Assembly (NCBI RefSeq): GCF_003330725.1
Contig: NZ_CP030840.1
Coordinates: forward strand, 1,054,001-1,118,000
Direction: 5' to 3'
DNA length: 64,000 nucleotides
Source: Acidisarcina polymorpha
GTDB lineage: Bacteria > Acidobacteriota > Terriglobia > Terriglobales > Acidobacteriaceae
A program made the translations under genes and the position numbers. Shown in pieces: positions 9,298 through 18,092 of the stretch. Below the pieces are notes generated by a model. The model saw only the letters and a program-made list of their open reading frames with translations, searched no databases and was not told the origin of the DNA. Each line of letters opens with the position of its first letter. The stretch's first letter is position 1.

Positions 9298-9320
9298 AGG
9301 GACGCACTTACTGCGTCCCT
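9298..9320. terminator. Hairpin between convergent genes
   Basis: A perfect 9-bp stem, AGGGACGCA (9298-9306) with TGCGTCCCT (9312-9320), closes a 5-nt loop. It lies midway between the stops of queF (+) and the next gene (-). There is no strong T-run on either side, so a bidirectional terminator is probable but not certain. Confidence 0.5.
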
Positions 9321-9341
9321 GATTGGTGCTGAACTCGCTTA

Positions 9342-10298
9342 CTAGTGCACCACTGCCTGGAAGAGCGGAGACTGGAGCAGGCTGACAAACTGGCTATCCG
9401 AAGCGGAGAAATTCACTTCCAGATTGTCGGCATCGGACTTCACGGTCGTATTGCCGATGGCTTGCTTTTCGGCGTCGGTGCCGCTCATCTTTTTGTAGAG
9501 CGCCGCTGCGTTCAGCAAAGACGCCATCGTTCCAGCCGTAAAAGCGTCCGGTGTCTGCACGTTCAAGTTGAACTTCACTCCATTGCTGAAATCCATCATG
9601 TACCGCGACCCAAGAAAGCGCTTCTTGACAGTATCGTAGTCGGTCACCTGCGACGCTTGCCCGAGGACGGAGTGCATCATGAACTGAGTGCCCTCCTGAT
9701 CGAGCACGCTCCATACGGCCGCGGTGTCAACCGCCTGCATCGACTCCATCATGGAGTTGTTGTTTAACAGGCTTGAAGTGACGCCATCGCGGGCATCGAG
9801 TGCCGATTTAACGGCCTCTTCCGAGCCGAAAATCATGGTTGTCGGGTTGACGAAGGTCACCGACATTCCGCTCGTGCCCATCGGGTAAACACGGTTGGTG
9901 CGCACCTTGGTGTACTTAACCTTCTTCTTGAGCCAATTTGCCTTAATGGTTGGCACATCGAACTCGCCTTGTGCAATACCGACCATACGTGTGCCATCCA
10001 CGCCGCTGACCCGGAAGGAGGCGAAAGCGAGTTCATCGACGTCATGATTGGCATTCAAGCCGGAGGTCTTCAGTGCTTCTTCCATCTGCTTGAGTTCGGG
10101 CGGCAGGATCCTGTTTTTTAGGTCCATCGCTGCGCTGGAATTCTGCATTGCCCGATAATCTACGGCAATCAACTGCTGAATGTCCTTCGGTATAGCGGAG
10201 CGGGCGTCGGTGCTCAGCTGTGCTGCCACCGCCGGCATAGCCAGGGCGAAAGACATCGCAAGACCGCTCAACGCCGAGATTGTTCGATTCTTTTTCAA
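9342..10298 (-). CDS. Secreted protein of unknown function
   Basis: 318 residues from a TTG start at 10298 that has AGGAG 5 nt before it. This choice gives a clean signal peptide, MKKNRTISALSGLAMSFALA, ending near PAVAAQ; an ATG start would miss the lysines. The mature part is about 292 residues, hydrophilic, with no cysteines and no membrane helix, and alternates helix- and strand-like segments. A C-terminal stretch (KADADNLEVNFSASDSQF-like) suggests a beta-rich end. I recognise no named domain. Acidobacterial genomes often carry such TTG-started periplasmic proteins. It is monocistronic and faces queF tail to tail. Confidence 0.75.
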   Translation of the reverse strand: MKKNRTISALSGLAMSFALAMPAVAAQLSTDARSAIPKDIQQLIAVDYRAMQNSSAAMDLKNRILPPELKQMEEALKTSGLNANHDVDELAFASFRVSGVDGTRMVGIAQGEFDVPTIKANWLKKKVKYTKVRTNRVYPMGTSGMSVTFVNPTTMIFGSEEAVKSALDARDGVTSSLLNNNSMMESMQAVDTAAVWSVLDQEGTQFMMHSVLGQASQVTDYDTVKKRFLGSRYMMDFSNGVKFNLNVQTPDAFTAGTMASLLNAAALYKKMSGTDAEKQAIGNTTVKSDADNLEVNFSASDSQFVSLLQSPLFQAVVH

Positions 10299-10428
10299 AA
10301 TTTCTCCTCTATGGCACACCTGGCACTGAGCTGCCGGGCTTGAACGAACGATCAGACAGCGCCACGTTCCTGATACGGCTACAGCTATGGTAAACCTGCT
10401 ACATTCAACCCGCATTAGGGAGAAAGTC

Positions 10429-11394
10429 TTAGAGCGCTTTCGGCCACTCCAGCGGATGCTGCAGCTTCCGCTCCAGGATCTTCTCTTCCGGGTCGAACTC
10501 AACTAGCTGACGCACCCACTCGCTGTCCTGCTCATATGCCGCTTCTGGAACAAGCCCGATAAGTTCTCCGCGAACGACTTTGACCCGGTGCCGGCTGGCC
10601 TTCTGTTTAACTGCTGCGTAGACCTGGGCCACCGGCGTCGCGCGAAAGTCGGTAACGTTCATCGAGATCTGCGCCTGACCTTGAGCGACGACTCCCATTG
10701 CTTTGACGCCGCTGAGACCGCCTCCGGAAGCACGAATCTCGCGCGCGATGGCGCGGGCAGTCGCCACATCGCCGGTATTGAGATAAACGTTATAGGCGAT
10801 CAGAAAGCGGCGAGCCCCCACTGCCGAGGCCCCTGCGGTGGGGTGTAGTTGTGGTCCACCAACATCCGGTCGCCGCGCCGCGTCGCGCTCGACGGCGTCG
10901 CGCAACCCCTCGAATTGACCGCGACGAACCTCTTCGAGAAGAGCACGGTCAGGACGAGCCGCGGCAGCCTCATAGAAGTAAACCGGCACACCATAGCGTC
11001 TCCAAATCTCAGTCCCAGCCTGCCTTGCCAAAAGCGCACACTGCTCCAGGGAAATCCCGGAAATCGGCACGAAGGGGACAACATCCGCGGCGCCGATGCG
11101 AGGATGTACCCCTTGCTGCGCAGAAAGATCGATCAATTCCGCTGCCTTGCCGACACCGCGCAGCGCGGCCTCGACGACGGCAGCGGGAGATCCGGCAATG
11201 GTCACGACAGAGCGGTTGTGGTCGGCGTCCCGCGACCAGTCCAACAGCGAGACCCCTTCCGTTCGCATTGCGGCGATGATGGCGCAAACCTTACGCTCGT
11301 CCAAGCCTTCGGAGAAATTCGGAACGCACTCGATCACCACCTGGGGTGAAGTGATGGAGCGAGTGTCTGCCGATTCAACCCCGGTTTGCCCCAT
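10429..11394 (-). CDS. ftcD: Glutamate formimidoyltransferase
   Basis: 321 residues covering only the formiminotransferase N and C subdomains; the cyclodeaminase domain of the animal enzyme is absent, as in many bacteria. Signature stretches are IECVPNFSEG at the start, DADHNRSVVT (containing the likely catalytic His), GVHPRIGAADVVPF, and VKAMGVVAQGQAQISMN. Known reaction: moves the formimino group between formiminoglutamate and tetrahydrofolate in histidine degradation. The ATG at 11394 lies 2 nt after the stop of the upstream outer-membrane gene (TAA at 11397-11399), so the two are probably translationally coupled. No hut genes lie nearby. Confidence 0.92.
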   Translation of the reverse strand: MGQTGVESADTRSITSPQVVIECVPNFSEGLDERKVCAIIAAMRTEGVSLLDWSRDADHNRSVVTIAGSPAAVVEAALRGVGKAAELIDLSAQQGVHPRIGAADVVPFVPISGISLEQCALLARQAGTEIWRRYGVPVYFYEAAAARPDRALLEEVRRGQFEGLRDAVERDAARRPDVGGPQLHPTAGASAVGARRFLIAYNVYLNTGDVATARAIAREIRASGGGLSGVKAMGVVAQGQAQISMNVTDFRATPVAQVYAAVKQKASRHRVKVVRGELIGLVPEAAYEQDSEWVRQLVEFDPEEKILERKLQHPLEWPKAL

Positions 11395-11396
11395 GC

Positions 11397-12119
11397 TTAT
11401 TTCCACCAGTTGTAGCCTAGCTCGAACTGAACGCTGGCATTCACGCCTGGGTTCCGGTCTCCAAGGCTGGCGCTCGAAATATGCACCGCATTCGCAGCGA
11501 AGGAGATTGAACGCTTTGGCTTCACGAAGTAGTTGAATCCTACGCCGAACTGGGGTGTGAAGTTGAACACGCTGGTCCCCCCCGACTCCCCGTGAGGAAC
11601 GAGGTAGTCGGGCGGATATTTGTGATTGGTCCAGATAAGTCCACCCGCGCCTTGCACCCAAGGCGTGACCCGTCTGTGGTTGATCAAGTTCCAGCGGAGG
11701 ATGATCGGCGTAATGCTCACCCCGGTAAAGGTGCCTCCACCAAAGGGGACCACGGCAGTATTACTCTGCCCATCGACGACATAGCCCACCGGCACCAGTG
11801 CCGGAGCCGGAGTGTACGACTGCCAGAGGGGAAAGAGTTCTCCAGCAAGTTCAAATTGCCCATGCAGAATGCCGGGAAGCGCTGGATTCGTGAGTACCTT
11901 GCCGAGATGAACCCCGGCGCTGAAGAACTTGAACGACGCCCGGTTACCCGTGCCAAATCCCCCTTGCACGACTGGTCCAACCTCCCAGGGAAGCCTGGAT
12001 AGAACCGCTTCCGGAGCTTGATCCGGCGCAGCAGGGCCGCTTTGAGCCCGCGACTTGTATACGCTGCTGAACAACAATAGGAGCGCGCTCGCGCACGCCA
12101 AGGTTCGAAATCGTGTCAT
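11397..12119 (-). CDS. PagL-like acyloxyacyl hydrolase / outer-membrane barrel protein
   Basis: 240 residues with a signal peptide (MTRFRTLACASALLLLF, cleavage near YKSRAQ) and alternating-residue beta strands ending in an aromatic C-terminal strand (FELGYNWWK), as in outer-membrane barrels. Near the end, AVHISSASLGDRNPG matches the lipid A 3-O-deacylase PagL pattern, with His213 and Ser215 in the H-x-S spacing. The acidic third residue expected 14 positions after the His is Asn227 here; Glu233 is the nearest acidic candidate. The enzyme function is therefore likely but not proven. It is directly upstream of ftcD with 2 nt between the genes, an unusual partner for a folate enzyme. Confidence 0.65.
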   Translation of the reverse strand: MTRFRTLACASALLLLFSSVYKSRAQSGPAAPDQAPEAVLSRLPWEVGPVVQGGFGTGNRASFKFFSAGVHLGKVLTNPALPGILHGQFELAGELFPLWQSYTPAPALVPVGYVVDGQSNTAVVPFGGGTFTGVSITPIILRWNLINHRRVTPWVQGAGGLIWTNHKYPPDYLVPHGESGGTSVFNFTPQFGVGFNYFVKPKRSISFAANAVHISSASLGDRNPGVNASVQFELGYNWWK

Positions 12120-12475
12120 CGGGTCGTCTATTTCCTCTTAAAGAACTGCTATGAATTCGGATAATCAGGGTTGTTCTTCGCTCTTGCGAGCTTACAACGG
12201 TGTACCGGCTGGGCTTATAGGCAGGCATTCGAAAGAGAGGCCGGAATCGAAACATTGCTGTCTGAAACTCTTCAAAGCGTCGCCCATCTGCGAAGAAAGA
12301 CTTCGAGCCACTGCGGGGCAGGTTCGTACTTTCCTTTCCTATATTACTTAAATCGCGCCCCGCCTTCCTGTCTGCTGGCTCTTGCAGATCTCGACCGCAG
12401 ACACCGAATCGGCGTCAACGCTCCAACTCTCGCTTGTAGAAGGAATGCGCTTCGGGTAGGACTCGCAGCAGAATT
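12120..12475. other. Intergenic region, no gene seen
   Basis: 356 bp between the 5' end of the PagL-like gene and the yebC terminator. Frames through it run antisense into yebC and lack ribosome sites. It presumably holds the promoter of the PagL-like/ftcD pair. I could not identify a convincing -35/-10 pair. Confidence 0.4.
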
Positions 12476-12504
12476 GCGAAGGCCGCCACTGGGGCGGCCT
12501 TCGC
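12476..12504 (-). terminator. Hairpin downstream of yebC
   Basis: A perfect 12-bp stem, GCGAAGGCCGCC (12476-12487) with GGCGGCCTTCGC (12493-12504), with a 5-nt loop, 21 bp past the yebC stop. The trailing bases on the minus strand (AATTCTG) contain only a weak T stretch. Confidence 0.7.
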
Positions 12505-12525
12505 GGATTGAGAGCAGAACCGAGC

Positions 12526-13272
12526 CTAACGAGCGACCGCTTCCATGTCGTTCGCGTCCATGTCGAAGTTTGAATAAACATGCTGGACGTCGTCCAGGTC
12601 TTCCAGTGTCTCCAGCAGGCGAATCATCTGGTTCGCCTGGGAGCCTTCGAGCTTCGTGTAGGTCGAAGCAAGCATGGTTATCTCCGCGATCTCGGTTTCG
12701 ATGCCGGCCTTCTTGATCGCATCTCGGACCGCCTCAAACGCCCCCGGTTCGGTGATAATCTCCCAGCTTTCGCCTTCGTCGCTTAGGTCATCCCCTCCGG
12801 CTTCGAGCACAATGCCCATCAGCTTGTCTTCGTCGGCAGCAGACTTCGGAACCGAGATCAGCCCCTTCTTCGAGAACATGAAGCGCACCGAATTCGACTC
12901 GCCCAGGTTGCCGCCATTCTTTGAGAAGGCATGGCGAATTTCGCTCACCGCGCGATTGCGGTTGTCAGTGAGGACTTCGGCGATCAGCGCGACGCCGCCG
13001 GGGCCATAGCCCTCAAAGGTGATCTCCTCGTAGGAGAGGCCAGGGAGCTCGCCGGTGCCACGCTGAATCGCACGCTTGATATTGTCGCCGGGCATATTCT
13101 CGGCCTTGGCGGCGAGGATCGCCGTGCGCAGGCGAGGATTGCCGTCAGGGTCGCCTCCCGCCTTGGCGGCGATGGTGATTTCTTTAATCAGTTGGGTGAA
13201 TATCTTGCCGCGCTTGGCGTCTGCCGCGCCCTTTTTATGCTTGATTGTTGCCCATTTTGAATGGCCGGACAT
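12526..13272 (-). CDS. yebC: YebC/TACO1-family protein
   Basis: 248 residues starting [20 protein letters not shown], the invariant family N-terminus. The central segments [32 protein letters not shown] and LTDNRNRA are also typical. Members act as translation factors that relieve ribosome stalling on proline-rich stretches, and some regulate transcription. The open frame extends upstream to 13440, but the added residues do not belong to the family, so the ATG at 13272 is used. A 12-bp hairpin follows the stop. It is a single gene, not next to ruvC as in many genomes. Confidence 0.95.
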   Translation of the reverse strand: MSGHSKWATIKHKKGAADAKRGKIFTQLIKEITIAAKAGGDPDGNPRLRTAILAAKAENMPGDNIKRAIQRGTGELPGLSYEEITFEGYGPGGVALIAEVLTDNRNRAVSEIRHAFSKNGGNLGESNSVRFMFSKKGLISVPKSAADEDKLMGIVLEAGGDDLSDEGESWEIITEPGAFEAVRDAIKKAGIETEIAEITMLASTYTKLEGSQANQMIRLLETLEDLDDVQHVYSNFDMDANDMEAVAR

Positions 13273-13470
13273 GGAGACCTCTGAAGCCTTTCCCGGAACT
13301 GCCGGGAGCGATGTAGGCGGGATTCTGGCGGGCGGGAATTGCAGTCCACCACCCTCCGCAGCCTCTAAGTGTAACACGGTGAACGCAAGGGCCCACCCCG
13401 GCAAGAGGAGCACGCCTGCCGCACTAACAAGAGCAGCCAAGCAGTTCTGATTGCGGGCAGGCTAAAGGTC

Positions 13471-13501
13471 GACAAGCCAAGGCGGATTGCCTTGGCTTGT
13501 C
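13471..13501 (-). terminator. Terminator of the SBBP-protein gene
   Basis: A perfect 13-bp stem, GACAAGCCAAGGC (13471-13483) with GCCTTGGCTTGTC (13489-13501), with a 5-nt loop. It is 58 bp past the stop of the minus-strand SBBP gene and before yebC. It is followed on the minus strand by GACCTTTAGCC. Confidence 0.75.
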
Positions 13502-13559
13502 TGGTTTGGAGTTCGGCACTTGTTAGGGAAATTGCTGCCGGCTCTATGGGATTTTGCGG

Positions 13560-16500
13560 CTACTGCACTTCTTGGGTAAGCGTCGCCGCGCTGGCTGCAT
13601 CGGTGGCGCTGCCGGTGTAGATTGCCGCAATGGCATTGCGGCCAGGTATCAGCTCTGAGGTGGAGAAGGCTGCCACTCCATTGACCAACGGTGCGCTACC
13701 AAGAACGACGCTGCCTTTCTTAAAAGTGACCGTTCCTGTAGGAGCGGACCCGGAAGCGGCAGTGACGGTCGCGGTGAACTTCACCGGGTTTCCGGCCGTC
13801 GAGGGGTTTATCGAGGATTTGAGCGAAGTTTTAGTCTTGATCGCGCCAGGCTTGATCGTATAGGTGGCTGTGGCTACTGCGCTGTTCGTATCTCCACTGG
13901 CAGCGGCGATGGCTTTGACCGTGGTGGTGGCGGAAATGTGGATCGGTTCGGTGTACTTCGTAGAAGCAATGCTCGGCGTTATGCCGTTGGTCGTGTAATA
14001 AATTGTCGCACCTGGAGTCAACGTCACAATCTCGATCGTCTCTCCGGTTGGATATGTCCCTCCTAATTTTGGAAAGATCGGTGTCGCTACCCGGCCCCCG
14101 GTAATCGTCTCCGTGAATGTACCGATACTGGAAGAGTACGCGGCCGGGTCTCCTAGATAGCCGGCGACGACATTGTGGGCACCCGATGAGAGAGCGCTGG
14201 TTGAAAAAACAGCCTCTCCATTGCCGTCTAAGTCGGAATGTCCGACGACAGCTCCATCAATCTTCCAGCTGATTTCGCCGGTCGGGATTCCACTCCCGCT
14301 CACAGGCACCACATGAGCAGTGAACGTGACCTCATTGCCTAAAGCTTCCTGGTTCGCGCTCGAGCTTATCTTGGTTTCGGTCAGGCCATTGAACGCCAAC
14401 TTCGTAACAACGGCTACTGCGTGACCGGGGGAGGGATCAGCCTGCTGGAAAGCTCCTCCCGTCGTGGGGTAGTCACTCGCCCAGGTACTTCCCCCCAAAT
14501 AGGCGTTCCCGAGGGTGTCTGCAGCGACGCTTCCAAAGTAGCCTGGTCGAATGCCATTTGCTCCGTTAAAGTACGTCGAAAAGAGGAGAGCAGAGCCATC
14601 GCTGTTCAGCTTGGTGAAAAAAGGGAATCCGTCTCCCTCGGGGTTGGCGCCCACCTCTGTTTTCTGGAATGCGTCGCTCGTCACCGGGAAGTTGGCCGAG
14701 CATGCGTTACCGACAATGTAGGCATTTCCTGCGGTGTCAACGGCGATTTGCAGGACTCCGTCTCCCGGACAAGAATAGCGCTTGTCCGCGTCGGGTTGTC
14801 CAGAACCGCCCAAGTATGTTGAGTACACCAAAGATGAGCCTGAAGGATTGAGCTTGGTGATGAACGCATTGCCCCCGAGATTTGCAAGCGCGTTGTTGAC
14901 TTTCTGATAGGCGTTGCTCGTAACGGGGAAGTTAGCGCTATTAGTCAGACCAGCGACGTAGGCGTTTCCCTCGGCGTCGACCGCAAGACCGCCAAGTAAT
15001 TCAAAAGCGGAGTCGCCCCCTAGATACGTGGAATAGGCCAGAGTTGCTCCGCCAGGATTCAACTTGGTTATGAACACGCCTCCATCTGGCAACGACTTCT
15101 GAAAAGCGTTCGCAGTCACCGGATAGTTTGGACCGGCAAATCCGGCCACGTAAGCCGATCCCGCATTGTCGACGGCAAATTCTTGAGGGTTGGTCCGGTC
15201 GGGGCCCAGGTAGGTCGAAAAAGCAAGGCCAGTGCCAGCAGCATTCAGCTCGGTGACGAACCCATCAGAGCAAAAGTCGTCCCCTGCAGTGCACTGCAGG
15301 GTTTTCTGATATGCATTGTGCGTGACCGGAAAGTCGCTCGAAAAGGCCTCGCCAGTCACATAGGCGTGGCCCAAGGGGTCAACCGCGAGACCCAGAATGT
15401 CATCCGGGGTCGCGTACCCAACTTCCCCAAGACCGCTCCCCCCAAGATAGGTCGAGTAGATCAACCCGGAGCCGGCTGCGTTCAGTTTGGTGACAAACCC
15501 ACTTTGGCAGGGGGTACTGGCGGTTTTACAAGTCGGCTGGAAAGCACCAGGAGTAACTGGAAAAGGAATTCCTCCCGAATCGGCAATCCCTGAGAGGTAG
15601 ATATTGTCCGCGCCATCGACAACCGCGTAAAAAATATCCGCACCCCCCAGAAAGGTTGAAAATAGCAACGCTGTGCCAGCCGGATTCAGCTTGCTCACAA
15701 ATGCGATGCTGTGTGAGTAAACAGTTTGAAACGCTCCGCCGGTGAGCGGGAAGTCTGCCGAATATGCAAATCCTACGAAATAAGCAGAATTGTTCGAACC
15801 GATAGCTACTTGGTATCCATCAGAGCCGCCGCTTCCGCCGAGGTAAGTCGAATACGCCAAAACCGGATCGACCACCAACTCCCGGCTATGGTCGTAGCCG
15901 CCTAGCCGGAAGCCAACAGTATTGTTCGCCAGCAACTGGAAGCTGCCTTCAACCGGCTGACGCTGTCCATCTTTCACCTGATAAACGACCGGTTTGTGGA
16001 AGGCGATCTCGCCGTCCTTGGCGATGATCTCCAGGTCGCCGCCGTCATTCAGCTTCAGCTTGCTGGCTCCGGCGAAGTGCAGCCGTGCCTGCTTTGGATC
16101 GGCATTCGGTGAGACGACGAAGTCATACTCCAACTGCCGCTGGTTGCCGTAGTAGACCAGGTCGATGCCCGGATAGACGTTGCGGTATTTTACCTTCGCG
16201 TAAGTGGGTACATCCGTATCCCACTTCGCTGAATCGCTTCCAATAAAGTAGTTGGCCTTGCCGGGCAGCGGGTCAGCCCCGCTCACCTGGATGTCCCGTG
16301 CGGCGCCGGCAAGTTCCATGCGCACCACATCAGTTTTGACTTTGGCATCCGTCTTCATCGAAGGCTTGGCGCCCATCGCGGCGGCTTTCGGCTGCGACGG
16401 ACGGCCCTTGGTCAATGCCAGTACCGCGGCGTCGCCGGTGAGAAAGAGGGAATAGCCCTGACCGCGGGAAAGGAACTTTACTTGTGGATCGCTCTGACCC

Positions 16501-16697
16501 TGGTTGGCTTCAAAGCTAAGCGGCAACTTGCCGTAGCTGGCCTCGATTGCGGGCGATGCGGCTTTCACCTGAGAGACAAGGTTGGAGGTGGCGTGGCTCT
16601 GGCTTTCGGTTACCGATGAGGTGTGGGCGTCTTGACCGTAGATGCTGATTGGACTTACGGCCAGCAGAGAGAACATGATGGGCAAAAATGTCTTCAT
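13560..16697 (-). CDS. Large secreted SBBP-repeat / Ig-like protein
   Basis: 1045 residues. The ATG at 16697 has GAGGAG 6 nt upstream and gives a signal peptide (MKTFLPIMFSLLAVSPISIY). An N-terminal domain beginning FEANQGQSDPQVKFL is the DUF7948-type module that precedes SBBP repeats. About seven beta-propeller-like SBBP repeats follow (residues about 290-760), each with an (A/L)(Y/F)ST(Y/F)LGG motif and a paired GNAY(V/I)xG strand. Next come an Ig-like domain, a chitobiase/CHB_HEX C-terminal-like domain (TPGATIYYTTNGITP) and a final Ig-like domain (TVTFKKGSVVLGSAPL). No catalytic motif is visible. It is probably a surface or secreted adhesive or carbohydrate-associated protein. It is monocistronic, with a strong terminator after it. 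Confidence 0.88.
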   Translation of the reverse strand: MKTFLPIMFSLLAVSPISIYGQDAHTSSVTESQSHATSNLVSQVKAASPAIEASYGKLPLSFEANQGQSDPQVKFLSRGQGYSLFLTGDAAVLALTKGRPSQPKAAAMGAKPSMKTDAKVKTDVVRMELAGAARDIQVSGADPLPGKANYFIGSDSAKWDTDVPTYAKVKYRNVYPGIDLVYYGNQRQLEYDFVVSPNADPKQARLHFAGASKLKLNDGGDLEIIAKDGEIAFHKPVVYQVKDGQRQPVEGSFQLLANNTVGFRLGGYDHSRELVVDPVLAYSTYLGGSGGSDGYQVAIGSNNSAYFVGFAYSADFPLTGGAFQTVYSHSIAFVSKLNPAGTALLFSTFLGGADIFYAVVDGADNIYLSGIADSGGIPFPVTPGAFQPTCKTASTPCQSGFVTKLNAAGSGLIYSTYLGGSGLGEVGYATPDDILGLAVDPLGHAYVTGEAFSSDFPVTHNAYQKTLQCTAGDDFCSDGFVTELNAAGTGLAFSTYLGPDRTNPQEFAVDNAGSAYVAGFAGPNYPVTANAFQKSLPDGGVFITKLNPGGATLAYSTYLGGDSAFELLGGLAVDAEGNAYVAGLTNSANFPVTSNAYQKVNNALANLGGNAFITKLNPSGSSLVYSTYLGGSGQPDADKRYSCPGDGVLQIAVDTAGNAYIVGNACSANFPVTSDAFQKTEVGANPEGDGFPFFTKLNSDGSALLFSTYFNGANGIRPGYFGSVAADTLGNAYLGGSTWASDYPTTGGAFQQADPSPGHAVAVVTKLAFNGLTETKISSSANQEALGNEVTFTAHVVPVSGSGIPTGEISWKIDGAVVGHSDLDGNGEAVFSTSALSSGAHNVVAGYLGDPAAYSSSIGTFTETITGGRVATPIFPKLGGTYPTGETIEIVTLTPGATIYYTTNGITPSIASTKYTEPIHISATTTVKAIAAASGDTNSAVATATYTIKPGAIKTKTSLKSSINPSTAGNPVKFTATVTAASGSAPTGTVTFKKGSVVLGSAPLVNGVAAFSTSELIPGRNAIAAIYTGSATDAASAATLTQEVQ

Positions 16698-16908
16698 TGT
16701 TGCTCCTCGGGGGATCAGGCTGCAGGGCAATGTGCTTTGAGATTGCTGCTGACGGTTACTTTCGTGGGAGGTTGGGCAAGGAGTCGCTCGCGAGCGCGGC
16801 GCATTGCCTCGGAAAAGCGATACAATCCTGGGCGAATTTCACAGCAAAGTCAACGGAATATCTAAAGAGGCGGGGGTTTTGCCGGGGTTGAAGGAAAGAT
16901 TAATCGCT

Positions 16909-17442
16909 TTAAGGTTGCTGGACTTTGTTCACGGGCGCATCCTCAGTCGCGGCAGTCGTTATGATCGATCCGGCTTTCGGCTGTTCGTGGGGTTTGCGAA
17001 AGGCATACACGATCGCCAACAGCGGCGGAGCCAACAAGACGCCCCAGAAAGGAATCACCACCCCAAGGACCAACGGCACTAATAGCGATGCCCAGATGGG
17101 CACCCTCGTCACCCGCTTCATCAGCATCGGCTGCAGCAAAAGCTGATCGATGACCACGATCACGGCGTAAAGTCCGAGAAGGTAGAGCAGCCGTTCCATG
17201 TCGCGCCCGCTGAGCAGGATGGCGAAGACCGGGCCGAGAAGCCCGATGACTGCGCCAAAGTTGGGAATAAACGTCATCAATCCGGCGATCAGCGCCCACA
17301 TGGGGGCAAGCGGCACATGGATAAGCATTAATCCGATCAGCCACAGGATCGCGCAGCAGAAGGCCTCGATCGAGACCGCGCGCCACCAGTTCACGAGCGC
17401 AGTTCCGGCGGTAGCGCTGTGCGTTTTTAAATCGGACAGCAT
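16909..17442 (-). pseudogene. 3' half of an AI-2E/PerM-family transporter
   Basis: 177 residues matching only the C-terminal half of AI-2E family (PF01594) permeases, which usually have about 350 residues and eight helices. The recognisable part is the helix before and after FIPNFGAVIGLLGPV and the final helices (VPIWASLLVPLVLGVVIPFWG). In-frame stops close the frame directly upstream (TAG five codons before the ATG). The preceding DNA encodes an unrelated DUF1990 protein on the other strand whose first start (17441) overlaps it by 2 bp. The N-terminal helices were not found in any frame nearby. It is most likely a remnant of an old rearrangement. A functional four-helix protein is a less likely alternative. 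Confidence 0.65.
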
Positions 17443-17482
17443 GACAGTTAGAGTCTATCTGCAGGACCGAGGATGGATTTTC

Positions 17483-18070
17483 ATGTTTTCAATTCGACGC
17501 CCTGATCAGAATACGATCCAGCACTTCCTTGACGGCCGAGTCAACGATCGTTATTCGTATTCCGAAGTCGGCGCTTCTCGAAGCGGCGCTCCGGCGGGAT
17601 ACAACGTCGACCATAACCGCGTGATGTTGGGTCGCGGTGAAGGGGTTTTCGAGCAAACCAAAGTCGCGATAGGCGGGTGGAAGATGTTCCAGATCGGATG
17701 GGTGGAATTGATCCATCCTGGCCGGCCGGTCGAGGTTGGTATGAATGTAGGCATCCTTGCGCGTACCATGGGGTTGTACTCGCTAAGTTCCTCCCGAGTC
17801 GCTTATTTGCTGGATGAGCAGCAACCGGTCCGGCGATGGGGTTTCGGCTATGGCACGCTGACCGCTCATGTCGAGCGGGGCGAAGAGCGGTTCTCGGTCG
17901 AGTGGCTGGCGGACAATACGGTCTGGTATGACCTTTTTGCCTTCTCCCAGCCAAGGCACCCGCTCGCCCGGCTTGGATACCCGGCATCTCGCTTCTATCA
18001 GCAACGGTTTGCGACTGATTCCATGCGAGTCATGAAGATGGCATTGTCCAGAACGAACAACTTGCCATGA
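17483..18070 (+). CDS. DUF1990 family protein
   Basis: 195 residues from an ATG at 17483 with GAGG 9 nt before it; in-frame upstream codons have no ribosome site and run antisense to the transporter remnant. Family features are the YSEVGASRSGAPAGYNVDHN start, LGRGEGVFEQTKVAIGGWKMF, then RRWGFGYGTLTAHVERGEERF and FSQPRHPLARLGYPASRFYQQ. DUF1990 proteins are small cytosolic proteins of unknown function that look like a START/SRPBCC-type fold. It is separated by 22 bp from the SulP transporter and so probably shares its transcript. Confidence 0.85.
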   Translation: MFSIRRPDQNTIQHFLDGRVNDRYSYSEVGASRSGAPAGYNVDHNRVMLGRGEGVFEQTKVAIGGWKMFQIGWVELIHPGRPVEVGMNVGILARTMGLYSLSSSRVAYLLDEQQPVRRWGFGYGTLTAHVERGEERFSVEWLADNTVWYDLFAFSQPRHPLARLGYPASRFYQQRFATDSMRVMKMALSRTNNLP

Positions 18071-18092
18071 AGATGCCACTTCGGGGGAAACG

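Noticed and set aside
12171-12716. Plus-strand frame of 181 codons over the yebC 3' end
   Set aside because: It overlaps yebC antisense, has no ribosome site and low-complexity Arg/Ser content.
17198-17482. 5' extension of the DUF1990 frame
   Set aside because: It is antisense to the transporter remnant; the first family-like residues come after the ATG at 17483, which also has a ribosome site.
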